Assembly (NCBI RefSeq): GCF_022870885.1
Contig: NZ_CP091509.1
Span: forward strand, 62,001 to 126,000
Reading direction: 5' to 3'
Length of the DNA stretch: 64,000 bases
DNA from: Neisseria dumasiana
GTDB taxonomy: Bacteria; Pseudomonadota; Gammaproteobacteria; Burkholderiales; Neisseriaceae
Positions 51,931 through 60,654 of this stretch are shown here, one piece after another (positions within the stretch are counted from its first letter, which is position 1; every line of letters begins with the position of its first letter). Position numbers and translations under genes: made by a program. The notes below the pieces were generated by a model. It was given only the letters and a program-made list of their open reading frames with translations, made no database searches and was not told the DNA's origin.

Positions 51931-52575
51931 ATGTCGATGTATTTTATAAAGATTGAAATAATGATATTAAAAAATATTGATAATGTTTTTAAAATAAATT
52001 CATTAATTACTGCTGTTTATCTGGTTGCTCAGATTTTTTTTGTATTCATTTTAGATGAAAAGATTTTTTCATTTGACATTCCCGGAGTGGCTGCTTTGGA
52101 AAACAAATCATTGTTTCCTGTTCGGACTGCTAATTCCCTAACGGCAACTCTGCTTGTTGGCTTGGTTTCTTTACTTATTAATATCCCTGTGGTTTTTCAA
52201 TTGGTTCAAATTTTTCTGAAAGACAAATCGACAGATAATTTGGAATCATTAAGAAAAAAATATATTGTTTTTTATTATTTGGGCTATGGGGTTTTAAACC
52301 CGTACAGGATTTGGAAGGGGTTTAATAGCAGAACCATAAAATTTAGAATGTTTGCCATATTTTTTTATTGCTACATGGTGTTTATGCTGCTTTATTGGAT
52401 ATTTGGCTGGGATTTTATAAATATTCCGCAACACTATACTTTAGTTTATTTGGTTTCTAGCTTTAAATTTTTTTTGTATCTGTTAAATATTGTAGTTTTT
52501 ATTAGTTTGGGGTTCTTTTTCCTGACTATTTGTTCAGGTGTTTTTTTAATTATTTATTCTTTATTTTCTGATTAA
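51931..52575 (+). CDS. Multi-spanning membrane protein, putative immunity protein of the full-length FrpC-like toxin
   Basis: A 214-aa (or 204-aa, from ATG 51961) protein with four predicted helices (~23-43, ~70-95, ~145-165, ~180-207) and a charged central region containing VLNPYRIWKG. AT-rich. It ends 20 bases before the toxin gene at 52596, whose ribosome-binding site (GAGGTG) lies in the gap, so both are one transcript. In size, helix layout and the central NPY motif it parallels the module II protein at 46948. Pore-forming colicins have 3-4-helix membrane immunity proteins. I infer a similar role, unproven. The known frpD gene (a lipoprotein) that precedes frpC in meningococcus is clearly different. 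Confidence 0.65.
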   Translation: MSMYFIKIEIMILKNIDNVFKINSLITAVYLVAQIFFVFILDEKIFSFDIPGVAALENKSLFPVRTANSLTATLLVGLVSLLINIPVVFQLVQIFLKDKSTDNLESLRKKYIVFYYLGYGVLNPYRIWKGFNSRTIKFRMFAIFFYCYMVFMLLYWIFGWDFINIPQHYTLVYLVSSFKFFLYLLNIVVFISLGFFFLTICSGVFLIIYSLFSD

Positions 52576-52595
52576 TCCTAATTTTGAGGTGAAAA

Positions 52596-55500
52596 ATGAA
52601 AGATTGTACATATAATAATCCAAGTCGTACCAAGCAAATGGATTACAATGATTTAATCGGAGCTGGGTTGAGTTCTGCAGATGCAGGTGCGGTACAGGCT
52701 TTAAATAAGTTCGATTTAAAAGATTTAGCAAAAATGCCTGCTGCAAGAGTATTTAATGCTGCTGGATTTATGATTTCTGGGGCACAAGTTATAGGCGAAA
52801 CTTATAAAGGCAATTACGGTCAGGCCTTTGTAGAAGCAGTTGCTACTACTGGTGCATATTTTGGAGCAGGCATTGGCGGAAGTTTGGGGACATTGCTATC
52901 GCCGGTTGCCGGTACGGCTTTAGGTGCGGCTGGGGGTGCATTTGCTGGTGCCATGCTTGGTAGGGAAGTCGGCGAATATGTGTTGTGGCAATACAGACAG
53001 TTAACCAGTGATTACCACTGGACTTGCCCCAAAGAATACGAAGATTATAAAAACGCCAACCGCGACGGCAAATACCACATCGTCGATCCCTTGGTACTCG
53101 ATCTCGACGGCGACGGCATCGAAACCGTCGGCACGCAGGGCTATCACGGTGCGCTGTTCGACCACAACAAAGACGGCATCCGCACGGCCACGGGCTGGGT
53201 GTCTGCCGACGACGGCCTGCTGGTTATCGACCGCAATTCAGACGGCCTGATTAACAACGGCAACGAACTGTTTGGCGACAGCACCGCATTGAAAGACGGC
53301 AACAACGCCGAACACGGCTATGCCGCATTAAAAGAATTAGACACCAATTCAGACGGCCTTATCGACGCACAAGACGAAGCCTTCAAACAACTGCGCGTAT
53401 GGCGCGATCTCAACCAAGACGGCATCAGCCAAGAAAACGAGTTGTTCACACTCGAATCCCTGAATATCCAATCGCTTAACACGGCCTATCAAGATGTCAA
53501 CACCCGTTTGGGCAACGGCAACAGCCTGGCGCAAAAAGGCAGCTACACGCTTTCAGACGGCCAAACTCGCGAAATGGGCGATGTGCTGTTAGCCAACGAT
53601 ACATTCCACAGCCGTTATATTGATGCGGTCAAACTGACTGAAGAACAAATGCAGTCGCCCAACCTGCAAGGCATAGGCCGTTTGCGCGACTTGCGCGAAG
53701 CAGCGGCGTTGTCGCCCAAGCTGGCTGAAGTGCTGGCGGCATACAGCAAGGCAGAAACCAAAGCGGCGCAGAAAGCGTTGCTGCCGGAGTTGATTAACGA
53801 ATGGGCAAAAACCGACCCGCAATTCGGCACGGGAATTGAATTTTTGCGGCCGATGATCCGAACGGTTAGCGAAGGAGTGGGGCTGACACCGACACAAGAG
53901 CGGGAAATAGCCGGCAAGTTCCTGGTTATTCCCGAAGAGCTGCGTAAGGCGGCCAACGAAGCTTTGAATAAAATAGCCGTTTTGGATGCGTTTTCAGGGG
54001 AGCGTTCGGCGGTGATTTATGTATCTTCGGTAGAAGAGATTGCCTCTTTCCTGAAAACCGCCCGCGAGGCCTACGACAAACTGGCCGACAATATCTATCA
54101 CGCCTTAGAGTTCCAAACCCGTCTGAAACCTTATTTGGATGAAATCGGCCTTAAAGTCCAAGGCGCTGAACTGGCTTTGGATTATTCGGGCGTTGAGAAG
54201 AAATTTGCAGCGGTGTATGCGGAGAATCCGGAAAAAGCGTTTGTGGATTTGGGCAGCTTACTGGCACGGGGCAAGCTCCACCAATGGTTGGAGGGCAGAA
54301 GCCTGTTTGAAAATTGGATTAAAGAGGCAAAAGAACAAGGTGTTTTAGATCAAAGAATCGAAACCTTGGGCAAAGAGACCGTAGATCTGCTTACCCGTAC
54401 CAATGGTGATAATAGAGACAATGTATTGCAGGCATTGGGATTAAAAGACAACGGCAACAACCACTTTCACGGTGGTGCAGGTAACGATGTGCTAATCAGC
54501 GGTAAAGGCAACGATTACTTAGTAGGCGGTGAAGGCAGCGACACCTACCTGTTCGGCAAAAACTTCGGCAGGGATACCGTTTACAACTACGACGGTTCGG
54601 AGGGTACCGATACCATCCGCTTTACCGCCCACACCCAGAGTGAACTCAACTTCCGCCGCTCCGGCAGCGATTTGGTTATCGAAGCCAAAGAAGGAGAAGA
54701 CCGCGTAACGGTACAAAACTATTTCTATGACGAAAACTACACCACGGATGCCGTAGAGTTTTCAGACGGCCTTAAGCTGGATAAGGCAGCCGTTAACAAA
54801 CTCGCACAACAAGGTAGCGAACAAAACGATTACCTCTATGCTTATGCCGAAGGCAGCATCTTGAACGGATTGGGTGGTAACGACACCCTTTACGGCGACG
54901 AAGGCAACGACACCTTAAACGGCGGTAACGGCAACGATACGCTGAACGGCAACAACGGCAATGACGTTCTCAACGGTGATGAGGGTAACGACAGTCTGAA
55001 CGGCAACAGCGGCGACGACACCCTCGACGGCGGTATCGGCAACGATTACTTAGTAGGCGGTGAAGGCAGCGACACCTACCTGTTCGGCAAAAACTTCGGC
55101 AGGGATACCGTTTACAACTACGACGGTTCGGAGGGTACCGATACCATCCGCTTTACCGCCCACACCCAGAGTGAACTCAACTTCCGCCGCTCCGGCAGCG
55201 ATTTGGTTATCGAAGCCAAAGAAGGAGAAGACCGCGTAACGGTACAAAACTATTTCTATGACGAAAACTACACCACGGATGCCGTAGAGTTTTCAGACGG
55301 CCTCAAGCTGGATAAGGCAGCCGTTAACAAACTCGCACAACAAGGTAGCGAACAAAACGATTACCTCTATGCTTATGCCGAAGGCAGCATCTTGAACGGA
55401 TTGGGTGGTAACGACACCCTTTACGGCGACGAAGGCAACGACACCTTAAACGGCGGTAACGGCAACGATACGCTGAACGGCAACAACGGCAATGACGTTC

Positions 55501-57944
55501 TCAACGGTGATGAGGGTAACGACAGTCTGAACGGCAACAGCGGCGACGACACCCTCGACGGCGGTATCGGCAACGATTACTTAGTAGGCGGTGAAGGCAG
55601 CGACACCTACCTGTTCGGCAAAAACTTCGGCAGGGATACCGTTTACAACTACGACGGTTCGGAGGGTACCGATACCATCCGCTTTACCGCCCACACCCAG
55701 AGTGAACTCAACTTCCGCCGCTCCGGCAGCGATTTGGTTATCGAAGCCAAAGAAGGAGAAGACCGCGTAACGGTACAAAACTATTTCTATGACGAAAACT
55801 ACACCACGGATGCCGTAGAGTTTTCAGACGGCCTTAAGCTGGATAAGGCAGCCGTTAACAAACTCGCACAACAAGGTAGCGAACAAAACGATTACCTCTA
55901 TGCTTATGCCGAAGGCAGCATCTTGAACGGATTGGGTGGTAACGACACCCTTTACGGCGACGAAGGCAACGACACCTTAAACGGCGGTAACGGCAACGAT
56001 ACGCTGAACGGCAACAACGGCAATGACGTTCTCAACGGTGATGAGGGTAACGACAGTCTGAACGGCAACAGCGGCGACGACACCCTCGACGGCGGTATCG
56101 GCAACGATTACTTAGTAGGCGGTGAAGGCAGCGACACCTACCTGTTCGGCAAAAACTTCGGCAGGGATACCGTTTACAACTACGACGGTTCGGAGGGTAC
56201 CGATACCATCCGCTTTACCGCCCACACCCAGAGTGAACTCAACTTCCGCCGCTCCGGCAGCGATTTGGTTATCGAAGCCAAAGAAGGAGAAGACCGCGTA
56301 ACGGTACAAAACTATTTCTATGACGAAAACTACACCACGGATGCCGTAGAGTTTTCAGACGGCCTCAAGCTGGATAAGGCAGCCGTTAACAAACTCGCAC
56401 AACAAGGTAGCGAACAAAACGATTACCTCTATGCTTATGCCGAAGGCAGCATCTTGAACGGATTGGGTGGTAACGACACCCTTTACGGCGACGAAGGCAA
56501 CGACACCTTAAACGGCGGTAACGGCAACGATACGCTGAACGGCAACAACGGCAATGACGTTCTCAACGGTGATGAGGGTAACGACAGTCTGAACGGCAAC
56601 AGCGGCGACGACACCCTCGACGGCGGTATCGGCAACGATTACTTAGTAGGCGGTGAAGGCAGCGACACCTACCTGTTCGGCAAAAACTTCGGCAGGGATA
56701 CCGTTTACAACTACGACGGTTCGGAGGGTACCGATACCATCCGCTTTACCGCCCACACCCAGAGTGAACTCAACTTCCGCCGCTCCGGCAGCGATTTGGT
56801 TATCGAAGCCAAAGAAGGAGAAGACCGCGTAACGGTACAAAACTATTTCTATGACGAAAACTACACCACGGATGCCGTAGAGTTTTCAGACGGCCTTAAG
56901 CTGGATAAGGCAGCCGTTAACAAACTCGCACAACAAGGTAGCGAACAAAACGATTACCTCTATGCTTATGCCGAAGGCAGCATCTTGAACGGATTGGGTG
57001 GTAACGACACCCTTTACGGCGACGAAGGCAACGACACCTTAAACGGCGGTAACGGCAACGATACGCTGAACGGCAACAACGGCAATGACGTTCTCAACGG
57101 TGATGAGGGTAACGACAGTCTGAACGGCAACAGCGGCGACGACACCCTCGACGGCGGTATCGGCAACGATTACTTAGTAGGCGGTGAAGGCAGCGACACC
57201 TACCTGTTCGGCAAAAACTTCGGCAGGGATACCGTTTACAACTACGACGGTTCGGAGGGTACCGATACCATCCGCTTTACCGCCCACACCCAGAGTGAAC
57301 TCAACTTCCGCCGCTCCGGCAGCGATTTGGTTATCGAAGCCAAAGAAGGAGAAGACCGCGTAACGGTACAAAACTATTTCTATGACGAAAACTACACCAC
57401 GGATGCCGTAGAGTTTTCAGACGGCCTTAAGCTGGATAAGGCAGCCGTTAACAAACTCGCACAACAAGGTAGCGAACAAAACGATTACCTCTATGCTTAT
57501 GCCGAAGGCAGCATCTTGAACGGATTGGGTGGTAACGACACCCTTTACGGCGACGAAGGCAACGACACCTTAAACGGCGGTAACGGCAACGATACGCTGA
57601 ACGGCAACAGCGGCGACGACACCCTCGACGGCGGTATCGGCAACGATTACTTAGTAGGCGGTGAAGGCAGCGACATTTACATCTTTGCCGAAGGTCATGG
57701 TAAGGATTCGGTGTCGAATTACAGCAGTGATATTTTGAATATAGATAATCTGCTGTTTGAGGGTGCGGAATCTACCCATGCCGTGTTCAGCCGTTCCGGC
57801 AATGATTTGTTGGTTAAAGCTTTTGGAGAGGGCGATCAGGTAACGGTGCAGGGCTATTTTTATTCCGACCAATACCGCCATGCCGACTTTACTTTTGCCG
57901 ATAAAAAATTAACCGGTAATGAGGTATTGAATTTGGTGGTCTGA
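52596..57944 (+). CDS. FrpC-like RTX protein with variable N-domain, self-processing module and long RTX repeats
   Basis: A 1782-aa protein, the only complete member of the array. Residues 1-~155: AT-rich, variable domain with glycine-zipper helices ([20 protein letters not shown] to FAGAMLG), suggestive of membrane insertion. From ~156: FrpC-type SPM with Asp164-Pro165 in [11 protein letters not shown] and EF-hand-like loops ([43 protein letters not shown]), extending to ~340. In meningococcal FrpC this module cleaves its own Asp-Pro bond in calcium and can crosslink the new end to other proteins. Residues ~370-630: helical region. Then RTX repeats [10 protein letters not shown] in 177-residue units and a C-terminal secretion signal region. 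I infer that cleavage releases the N-domain as effector. Export should be by a type I system encoded elsewhere. Confidence 0.88.
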   Translation: MKDCTYNNPSRTKQMDYNDLIGAGLSSADAGAVQALNKFDLKDLAKMPAARVFNAAGFMISGAQVIGETYKGNYGQAFVEAVATTGAYFGAGIGGSLGTLLSPVAGTALGAAGGAFAGAMLGREVGEYVLWQYRQLTSDYHWTCPKEYEDYKNANRDGKYHIVDPLVLDLDGDGIETVGTQGYHGALFDHNKDGIRTATGWVSADDGLLVIDRNSDGLINNGNELFGDSTALKDGNNAEHGYAALKELDTNSDGLIDAQDEAFKQLRVWRDLNQDGISQENELFTLESLNIQSLNTAYQDVNTRLGNGNSLAQKGSYTLSDGQTREMGDVLLANDTFHSRYIDAVKLTEEQMQSPNLQGIGRLRDLREAAALSPKLAEVLAAYSKAETKAAQKALLPELINEWAKTDPQFGTGIEFLRPMIRTVSEGVGLTPTQEREIAGKFLVIPEELRKAANEALNKIAVLDAFSGERSAVIYVSSVEEIASFLKTAREAYDKLADNIYHALEFQTRLKPYLDEIGLKVQGAELALDYSGVEKKFAAVYAENPEKAFVDLGSLLARGKLHQWLEGRSLFENWIKEAKEQGVLDQRIETLGKETVDLLTRTNGDNRDNVLQALGLKDNGNNHFHGGAGNDVLISGKGNDYLVGGEGSDTYLFGKNFGRDTVYNYDGSEGTDTIRFTAHTQSELNFRRSGSDLVIEAKEGEDRVTVQNYFYDENYTTDAVEFSDGLKLDKAAVNKLAQQGSEQNDYLYAYAEGSILNGLGGNDTLYGDEGNDTLNGGNGNDTLNGNNGNDVLNGDEGNDSLNGNSGDDTLDGGIGNDYLVGGEGSDTYLFGKNFGRDTVYNYDGSEGTDTIRFTAHTQSELNFRRSGSDLVIEAKEGEDRVTVQNYFYDENYTTDAVEFSDGLKLDKAAVNKLAQQGSEQNDYLYAYAEGSILNGLGGNDTLYGDEGNDTLNGGNGNDTLNGNNGNDVLNGDEGNDSLNGNSGDDTLDGGIGNDYLVGGEGSDTYLFGKNFGRDTVYNYDGSEGTDTIRFTAHTQSELNFRRSGSDLVIEAKEGEDRVTVQNYFYDENYTTDAVEFSDGLKLDKAAVNKLAQQGSEQNDYLYAYAEGSILNGLGGNDTLYGDEGNDTLNGGNGNDTLNGNNGNDVLNGDEGNDSLNGNSGDDTLDGGIGNDYLVGGEGSDTYLFGKNFGRDTVYNYDGSEGTDTIRFTAHTQSELNFRRSGSDLVIEAKEGEDRVTVQNYFYDENYTTDAVEFSDGLKLDKAAVNKLAQQGSEQNDYLYAYAEGSILNGLGGNDTLYGDEGNDTLNGGNGNDTLNGNNGNDVLNGDEGNDSLNGNSGDDTLDGGIGNDYLVGGEGSDTYLFGKNFGRDTVYNYDGSEGTDTIRFTAHTQSELNFRRSGSDLVIEAKEGEDRVTVQNYFYDENYTTDAVEFSDGLKLDKAAVNKLAQQGSEQNDYLYAYAEGSILNGLGGNDTLYGDEGNDTLNGGNGNDTLNGNNGNDVLNGDEGNDSLNGNSGDDTLDGGIGNDYLVGGEGSDTYLFGKNFGRDTVYNYDGSEGTDTIRFTAHTQSELNFRRSGSDLVIEAKEGEDRVTVQNYFYDENYTTDAVEFSDGLKLDKAAVNKLAQQGSEQNDYLYAYAEGSILNGLGGNDTLYGDEGNDTLNGGNGNDTLNGNSGDDTLDGGIGNDYLVGGEGSDIYIFAEGHGKDSVSNYSSDILNIDNLLFEGAESTHAVFSRSGNDLLVKAFGEGDQVTVQGYFYSDQYRHADFTFADKKLTGNEVLNLVV
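53059..53720 (+). repeat. Conserved SPM block shared by four modules
   Basis: This segment, from AACCGCGACGGC to about the CTGGC after GCGTTGTCGCCC, is repeated almost base for base at 48758-49319 (with a 111-bp deletion), 51190-51806 (with a 57-bp deletion at the end) and, in part, 46297-46638. The flanking N-domain sequences are not alike at the DNA level. The block therefore forms a homology arm for recombination between modules. Confidence 0.88.
54507..57638 (+). repeat. 531-bp tandem repeats (five full and one shortened) coding RTX units
   Basis: Units start at 54507, 55038, 55569, 56100, 56631 and 57162. The first five are 531 bp; the sixth is 477 bp, lacking 54 bp. They are almost identical in DNA. 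One synonymous difference (CTTAAG or CTCAAG after the DUS) reads T, C, T, C, T, T along the array, which points to duplication of a two-unit block. Each unit includes one DUS (TTCAGACGGCCT). Confidence 0.95.
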
Positions 57945-57973
57945 TAAGAGCTTGCTGCTTTTGACAACAATCA

Positions 57974-58016
57974 ACAGGCGTTATTCTTTTGCAAACAGGA
58001 ATAACGCCTGTTTTTT
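57974..58016 (+). terminator. Terminator of the FrpC-like gene
   Basis: ACAGGCGTTATTC (57974-57986) pairs with GAATAACGCCTGT (57999-58011), followed by a run of T. It lies 29 bases after the stop. Confidence 0.93.
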
Positions 58017-58064
58017 GGTTTATTTTGGATAGTGATGAGGTTGAGGTGCCTTAAGCCAAATATG

Positions 58065-58115
58065 CTGAAACCTTTGCACCCCCCCCCCATCCGAGGGTTT
58101 TGCAAAGGTTTCATG
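58065..58115. repeat. Collapsed MITE remnant with poly-C tract
   Basis: TGAAACCTTTGCA and TTTTGCAAAGGTTTCA are the two ends of the MITE family joined by only a few bases, including ten C residues (58079-58088). The inside of the element has been deleted. It lies between two convergent genes. Confidence 0.65.
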
Positions 58116-58118
58116 CTT

Positions 58119-58874
58119 TCAACTGCGCAGCTTCCAGCCGGATTTTAAAACGGCGAGTACGAATATTGCCAAGCCTAATGAGACGCTGCCGACTACGGCG
58201 GCCGACAGCCAGGGCGAGGTGTCGCTGACGCCGAAAAAGCCGTAGCGGAAGCCGTCTATCATGTAGAACACGGGGTTGAGGTGGCTTACGTTGCGCCAAA
58301 ATTCGGGCAGGCTGTTGATGGAGTAGAACACGCCGGAAAGGAAGGTGAGCGGCATGATGAGAAAGTTTTGAAACATGGCGAGTTGGTCGAATTTTTCGGC
58401 GACGATGCCTGCCAGCAGCCCGAGCATGCCCATGATGGCGCAGCCGAGCAGGGCGAAGGCGGCGATCCATAAGATGTTGTGCGGCATGGGCAGGCCGAAG
58501 GGGGCGGTAACGGCGATGACGCCGATGCCGACGAGCAGGCCGCGCAAGACGGCGGCGCCGACGTAGGCGGAAAAAAAGGCGGAAACGGGCAGCGGCGGCA
58601 GCAGAATGAAGACGAGATTGCCGGTGAGCCGTGATTGGATCAGGCTGCTGGAGGCGTTGGCAAAGGCGTTTTGGGTCATGCTCATCATGGCCAGCCCGGG
58701 AATCAGGAAGGCGTTGTAGGCAACGTCGGGCAGGGCTTCGATATGCCTGCCGACGGCATGGGAGAATATCATTTGGTAGAGCAGGGCGGTGAGCATGGGG
58801 GCGGCAACGGTTTGCAGGCCTACTTTCCAGAAGCGTAAGACTTCTTTTTTAAACAGGGTAAAGAATCCGGTCAT
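58119..58874 (-). CDS. ABC-2 type transporter permease
   Basis: A 251-aa inner-membrane permease with six helices. It starts MTGFFTLFKKEVLRFWKVG, a cytoplasmic N-terminus typical of YadH/NodJ-like permeases, and has the ABC-2 signature region near FLSGVFYSINSLPEFWRNVS and LNPVFYMIDGFRYGFFG. The substrate is unknown. An ATPase gene (yadG-like) normally lies directly upstream, but the ~240 bp before this gene hold only an inverted DUS and no ATPase, so the partner must be elsewhere. Confidence 0.85.
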   Translation of the reverse strand: MTGFFTLFKKEVLRFWKVGLQTVAAPMLTALLYQMIFSHAVGRHIEALPDVAYNAFLIPGLAMMSMTQNAFANASSSLIQSRLTGNLVFILLPPLPVSAFFSAYVGAAVLRGLLVGIGVIAVTAPFGLPMPHNILWIAAFALLGCAIMGMLGLLAGIVAEKFDQLAMFQNFLIMPLTFLSGVFYSINSLPEFWRNVSHLNPVFYMIDGFRYGFFGVSDTSPWLSAAVVGSVSLGLAIFVLAVLKSGWKLRS

Positions 58875-58897
58875 GTTGTTTGGGTGGTTTCGGTGTG

Positions 58898-58931
58898 CAG
58901 GCCGTCTGAAAGGTGTGTTCAGACGGCCTGA
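58898..58931. repeat. Inverted DUS pair upstream of the ABC permease
   Basis: CAGGCCGTCTGAA (58898-58910) and TTCAGACGGCCTG (58919-58931) form a hairpin between dsdA and the permease, both on the reverse strand. It is a likely dsdA-side terminator. Confidence 0.8.
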
Positions 58932-59116
58932 TGTTTGGGGGAATGGTTAGTTAAATTGTTTTACGTTGTTTTCGCAGGCGTTCAAGCGTGTTGTGCTTTT
59001 GTTTTGCATCTGCGGATGGATTATCAAACCGCTTTGCCGATTGAACGGCGGCATACTTTGAGCTTCGACGGGCTTGTTGCGGGCGGTGCGAAAGTTTCGG
59101 ATTGTATGTTATCTCT

Positions 59117-60373
59117 TTAATCTTGTGCGAGATATTCGGCAAATATTTCTTCGGGAACCATGTTGCCGCCGGTTGCCCATACGAGATGTATGGCGTCGGG
59201 GTGGCGGAAATGGCGCAATCCGGCGAAACCGGCGCATGCGGAAGGTTCGAGTTTCAGCCCTTCGGTTTCATGGGCGAGACGCAGCCAGCGGAAGAGTTCG
59301 CTGTCTTCTACCGTATAAAAGGCGTTTAGCGAGCGTTGCATGGCGCGGCCGACGAAGCCGGAAGGACGGCCTACGGCCAGGCCGTCGGCGGCGGTGCGGT
59401 TGTTTAAGCCGATGTCTTGTACGCTGATGCGCTCGTGCAGGCCGGTGTACACGCCCAGTAACATGCAGGGAGACTGCACGGGCTCGGCGAATATGCAGTG
59501 TACGTTGTCGCCGAATGCGAGCTTCAGGCCGAATGCTACGCCGCCGGGGCCGCCGCCTACGCCGCACGGTAGATAAACATATAGGGGGCGTTCGCGGTTG
59601 ATGGTGATGCCGGCCTGTTCAAACTGTTTTTTCAGACGGCCTGCGGCTACGGCGTAACCGAGAAAGAGATGGCGTGAGTTTTCATCGTCAACAAAATAGC
59701 ACAAGGGGTCGGCTTCGGCCTGTTTGCGCCCTGCGGCTACGGCTTGGCCGTAATCGCCGGTGTATTCGAACACTTCAACGCCTGCGGCGCGCAGTTTGTC
59801 TTTTTTCCATTGCCGGGCATCTGCCGACATGTGTACGGCGGCGCAAAAGCCGAGTTTGGCGGCCATGATGCCGATGGAAAGGCCGAGATTGCCGGTAGAG
59901 CCGACGGCAACGGTATGGCGTGCAAACAGTTTGCGTGCCGCCGGTGAGCCGAGCTGGGTGTAATGGCCGGCGGTGTCGATCAGGCCGTGCGTGAGTGCCA
60001 GTTGTTCGGCGTGTTGCAGCACTTCGTAAATGCCGCCGCGTGCTTTGATTGAGCCGGATACGGGCAGTTCGTTGTCGGCTTTGATATACAGCAGGCCGTC
60101 TGAATAACCTGCCGCCTGCTGTAAAGAGGCTACGCGGTACAGGGGGCTTTCGATGATGCCGTCTGAAGCGGCGGTTTCGGGAAAGGCTTGGCTGATATAA
60201 GGTGCGAACCGCTGTAAGCGTGCGGCGGCATCATCAACGTCGCTGCGGGTAAGCCCTACGTCGCTTAAAGCTTCGGCAAACGGGGCGGTGTGCGGATTGT
60301 GCCAACATACTGGCTGTGCGGCACGGATGCGCTGCATAACAGGGTCGTTTTGAAAAGCCGACAGATCGGGCAT
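59117..60373 (-). CDS. dsdA: D-serine dehydratase
   Basis: A PLP enzyme that turns D-serine into pyruvate and ammonia. It is 418 aa. The PLP lysine is in SGSIKARGG (K110), the phosphate-binding loop is [11 protein letters not shown], and the second glycine-rich loop is CGVGGGPGG. The start at 60373 is used; the frame continues upstream to 60469 without support. No dsdC regulator or dsdX transporter is beside it. It would allow detoxification or use of D-serine. Confidence 0.92.
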   Translation of the reverse strand: MPDLSAFQNDPVMQRIRAAQPVCWHNPHTAPFAEALSDVGLTRSDVDDAAARLQRFAPYISQAFPETAASDGIIESPLYRVASLQQAAGYSDGLLYIKADNELPVSGSIKARGGIYEVLQHAEQLALTHGLIDTAGHYTQLGSPAARKLFARHTVAVGSTGNLGLSIGIMAAKLGFCAAVHMSADARQWKKDKLRAAGVEVFEYTGDYGQAVAAGRKQAEADPLCYFVDDENSRHLFLGYAVAAGRLKKQFEQAGITINRERPLYVYLPCGVGGGPGGVAFGLKLAFGDNVHCIFAEPVQSPCMLLGVYTGLHERISVQDIGLNNRTAADGLAVGRPSGFVGRAMQRSLNAFYTVEDSELFRWLRLAHETEGLKLEPSACAGFAGLRHFRHPDAIHLVWATGGNMVPEEIFAEYLAQD

Positions 60374-60508
60374 GGTCGAATGCTCTTGAATGGGGTGGAA
60401 GCGGGGATTATACGCTATGGTGAAACCGCTTGCTCGGCGTGCCGGCAGGCAGGGATGCCCGCCCTGCATAATATACAGCCGGCCAACCTGACTTTAATAA
60501 CCTAAAGT

Positions 60509-60575
60509 GTCCTGCTCGGGTTTGGCCCGACTATGACGGGTGTACTATTTTTAAGCTGATTGATGCTGATTGATT
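60509..60575. repeat. Partial copy of the 141-bp Correia-like element
   Basis: CCTGCTCGGGTTTGGCCCG, then ACTATGACGGGTGTACTA and TTTTTAAGCTGATTGA match one end of the element at 41026-41166 in reverse orientation. The other end is missing. Confidence 0.6.
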
Positions 60576-60577
60576 AT

Positions 60578-60609
60578 GAGGCCGTCTGAAAACATTTTTC
60601 AGACGGCCG
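60578..60609. terminator. Inverted DUS terminator between dmpR and dsdA
   Basis: GGCCGTCTGAAAA (60580-60592) and TTTTCAGACGGCC (60597-60609) form a strong hairpin downstream of the regulator gene on the reverse strand. Confidence 0.85.
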
Positions 60610-60654
60610 CGGCAAAGAAAAAGATACAGGCAGGGTTTTTACAAAGGTTTCAGT

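Noticed and set aside
54519..57371. Six identical 65-codon reverse-strand open frames spaced 531 bp apart
   Set aside because: They are antisense shadows of the RTX repeats in the 52596 gene and repeat only because the forward gene does.
58079..58088. Run of ten C residues, possible phase-variation switch
   Set aside because: It lies inside a MITE remnant between the 3' ends of two convergent genes, not in a promoter or coding region.
58951..59142. Reverse-strand 63-codon open frame between dsdA and the ABC permease
   Set aside because: It overlaps the end of dsdA, has no clear ribosome-binding site, and its basic sequence matches no family I know. It could be a remnant but is not supported.
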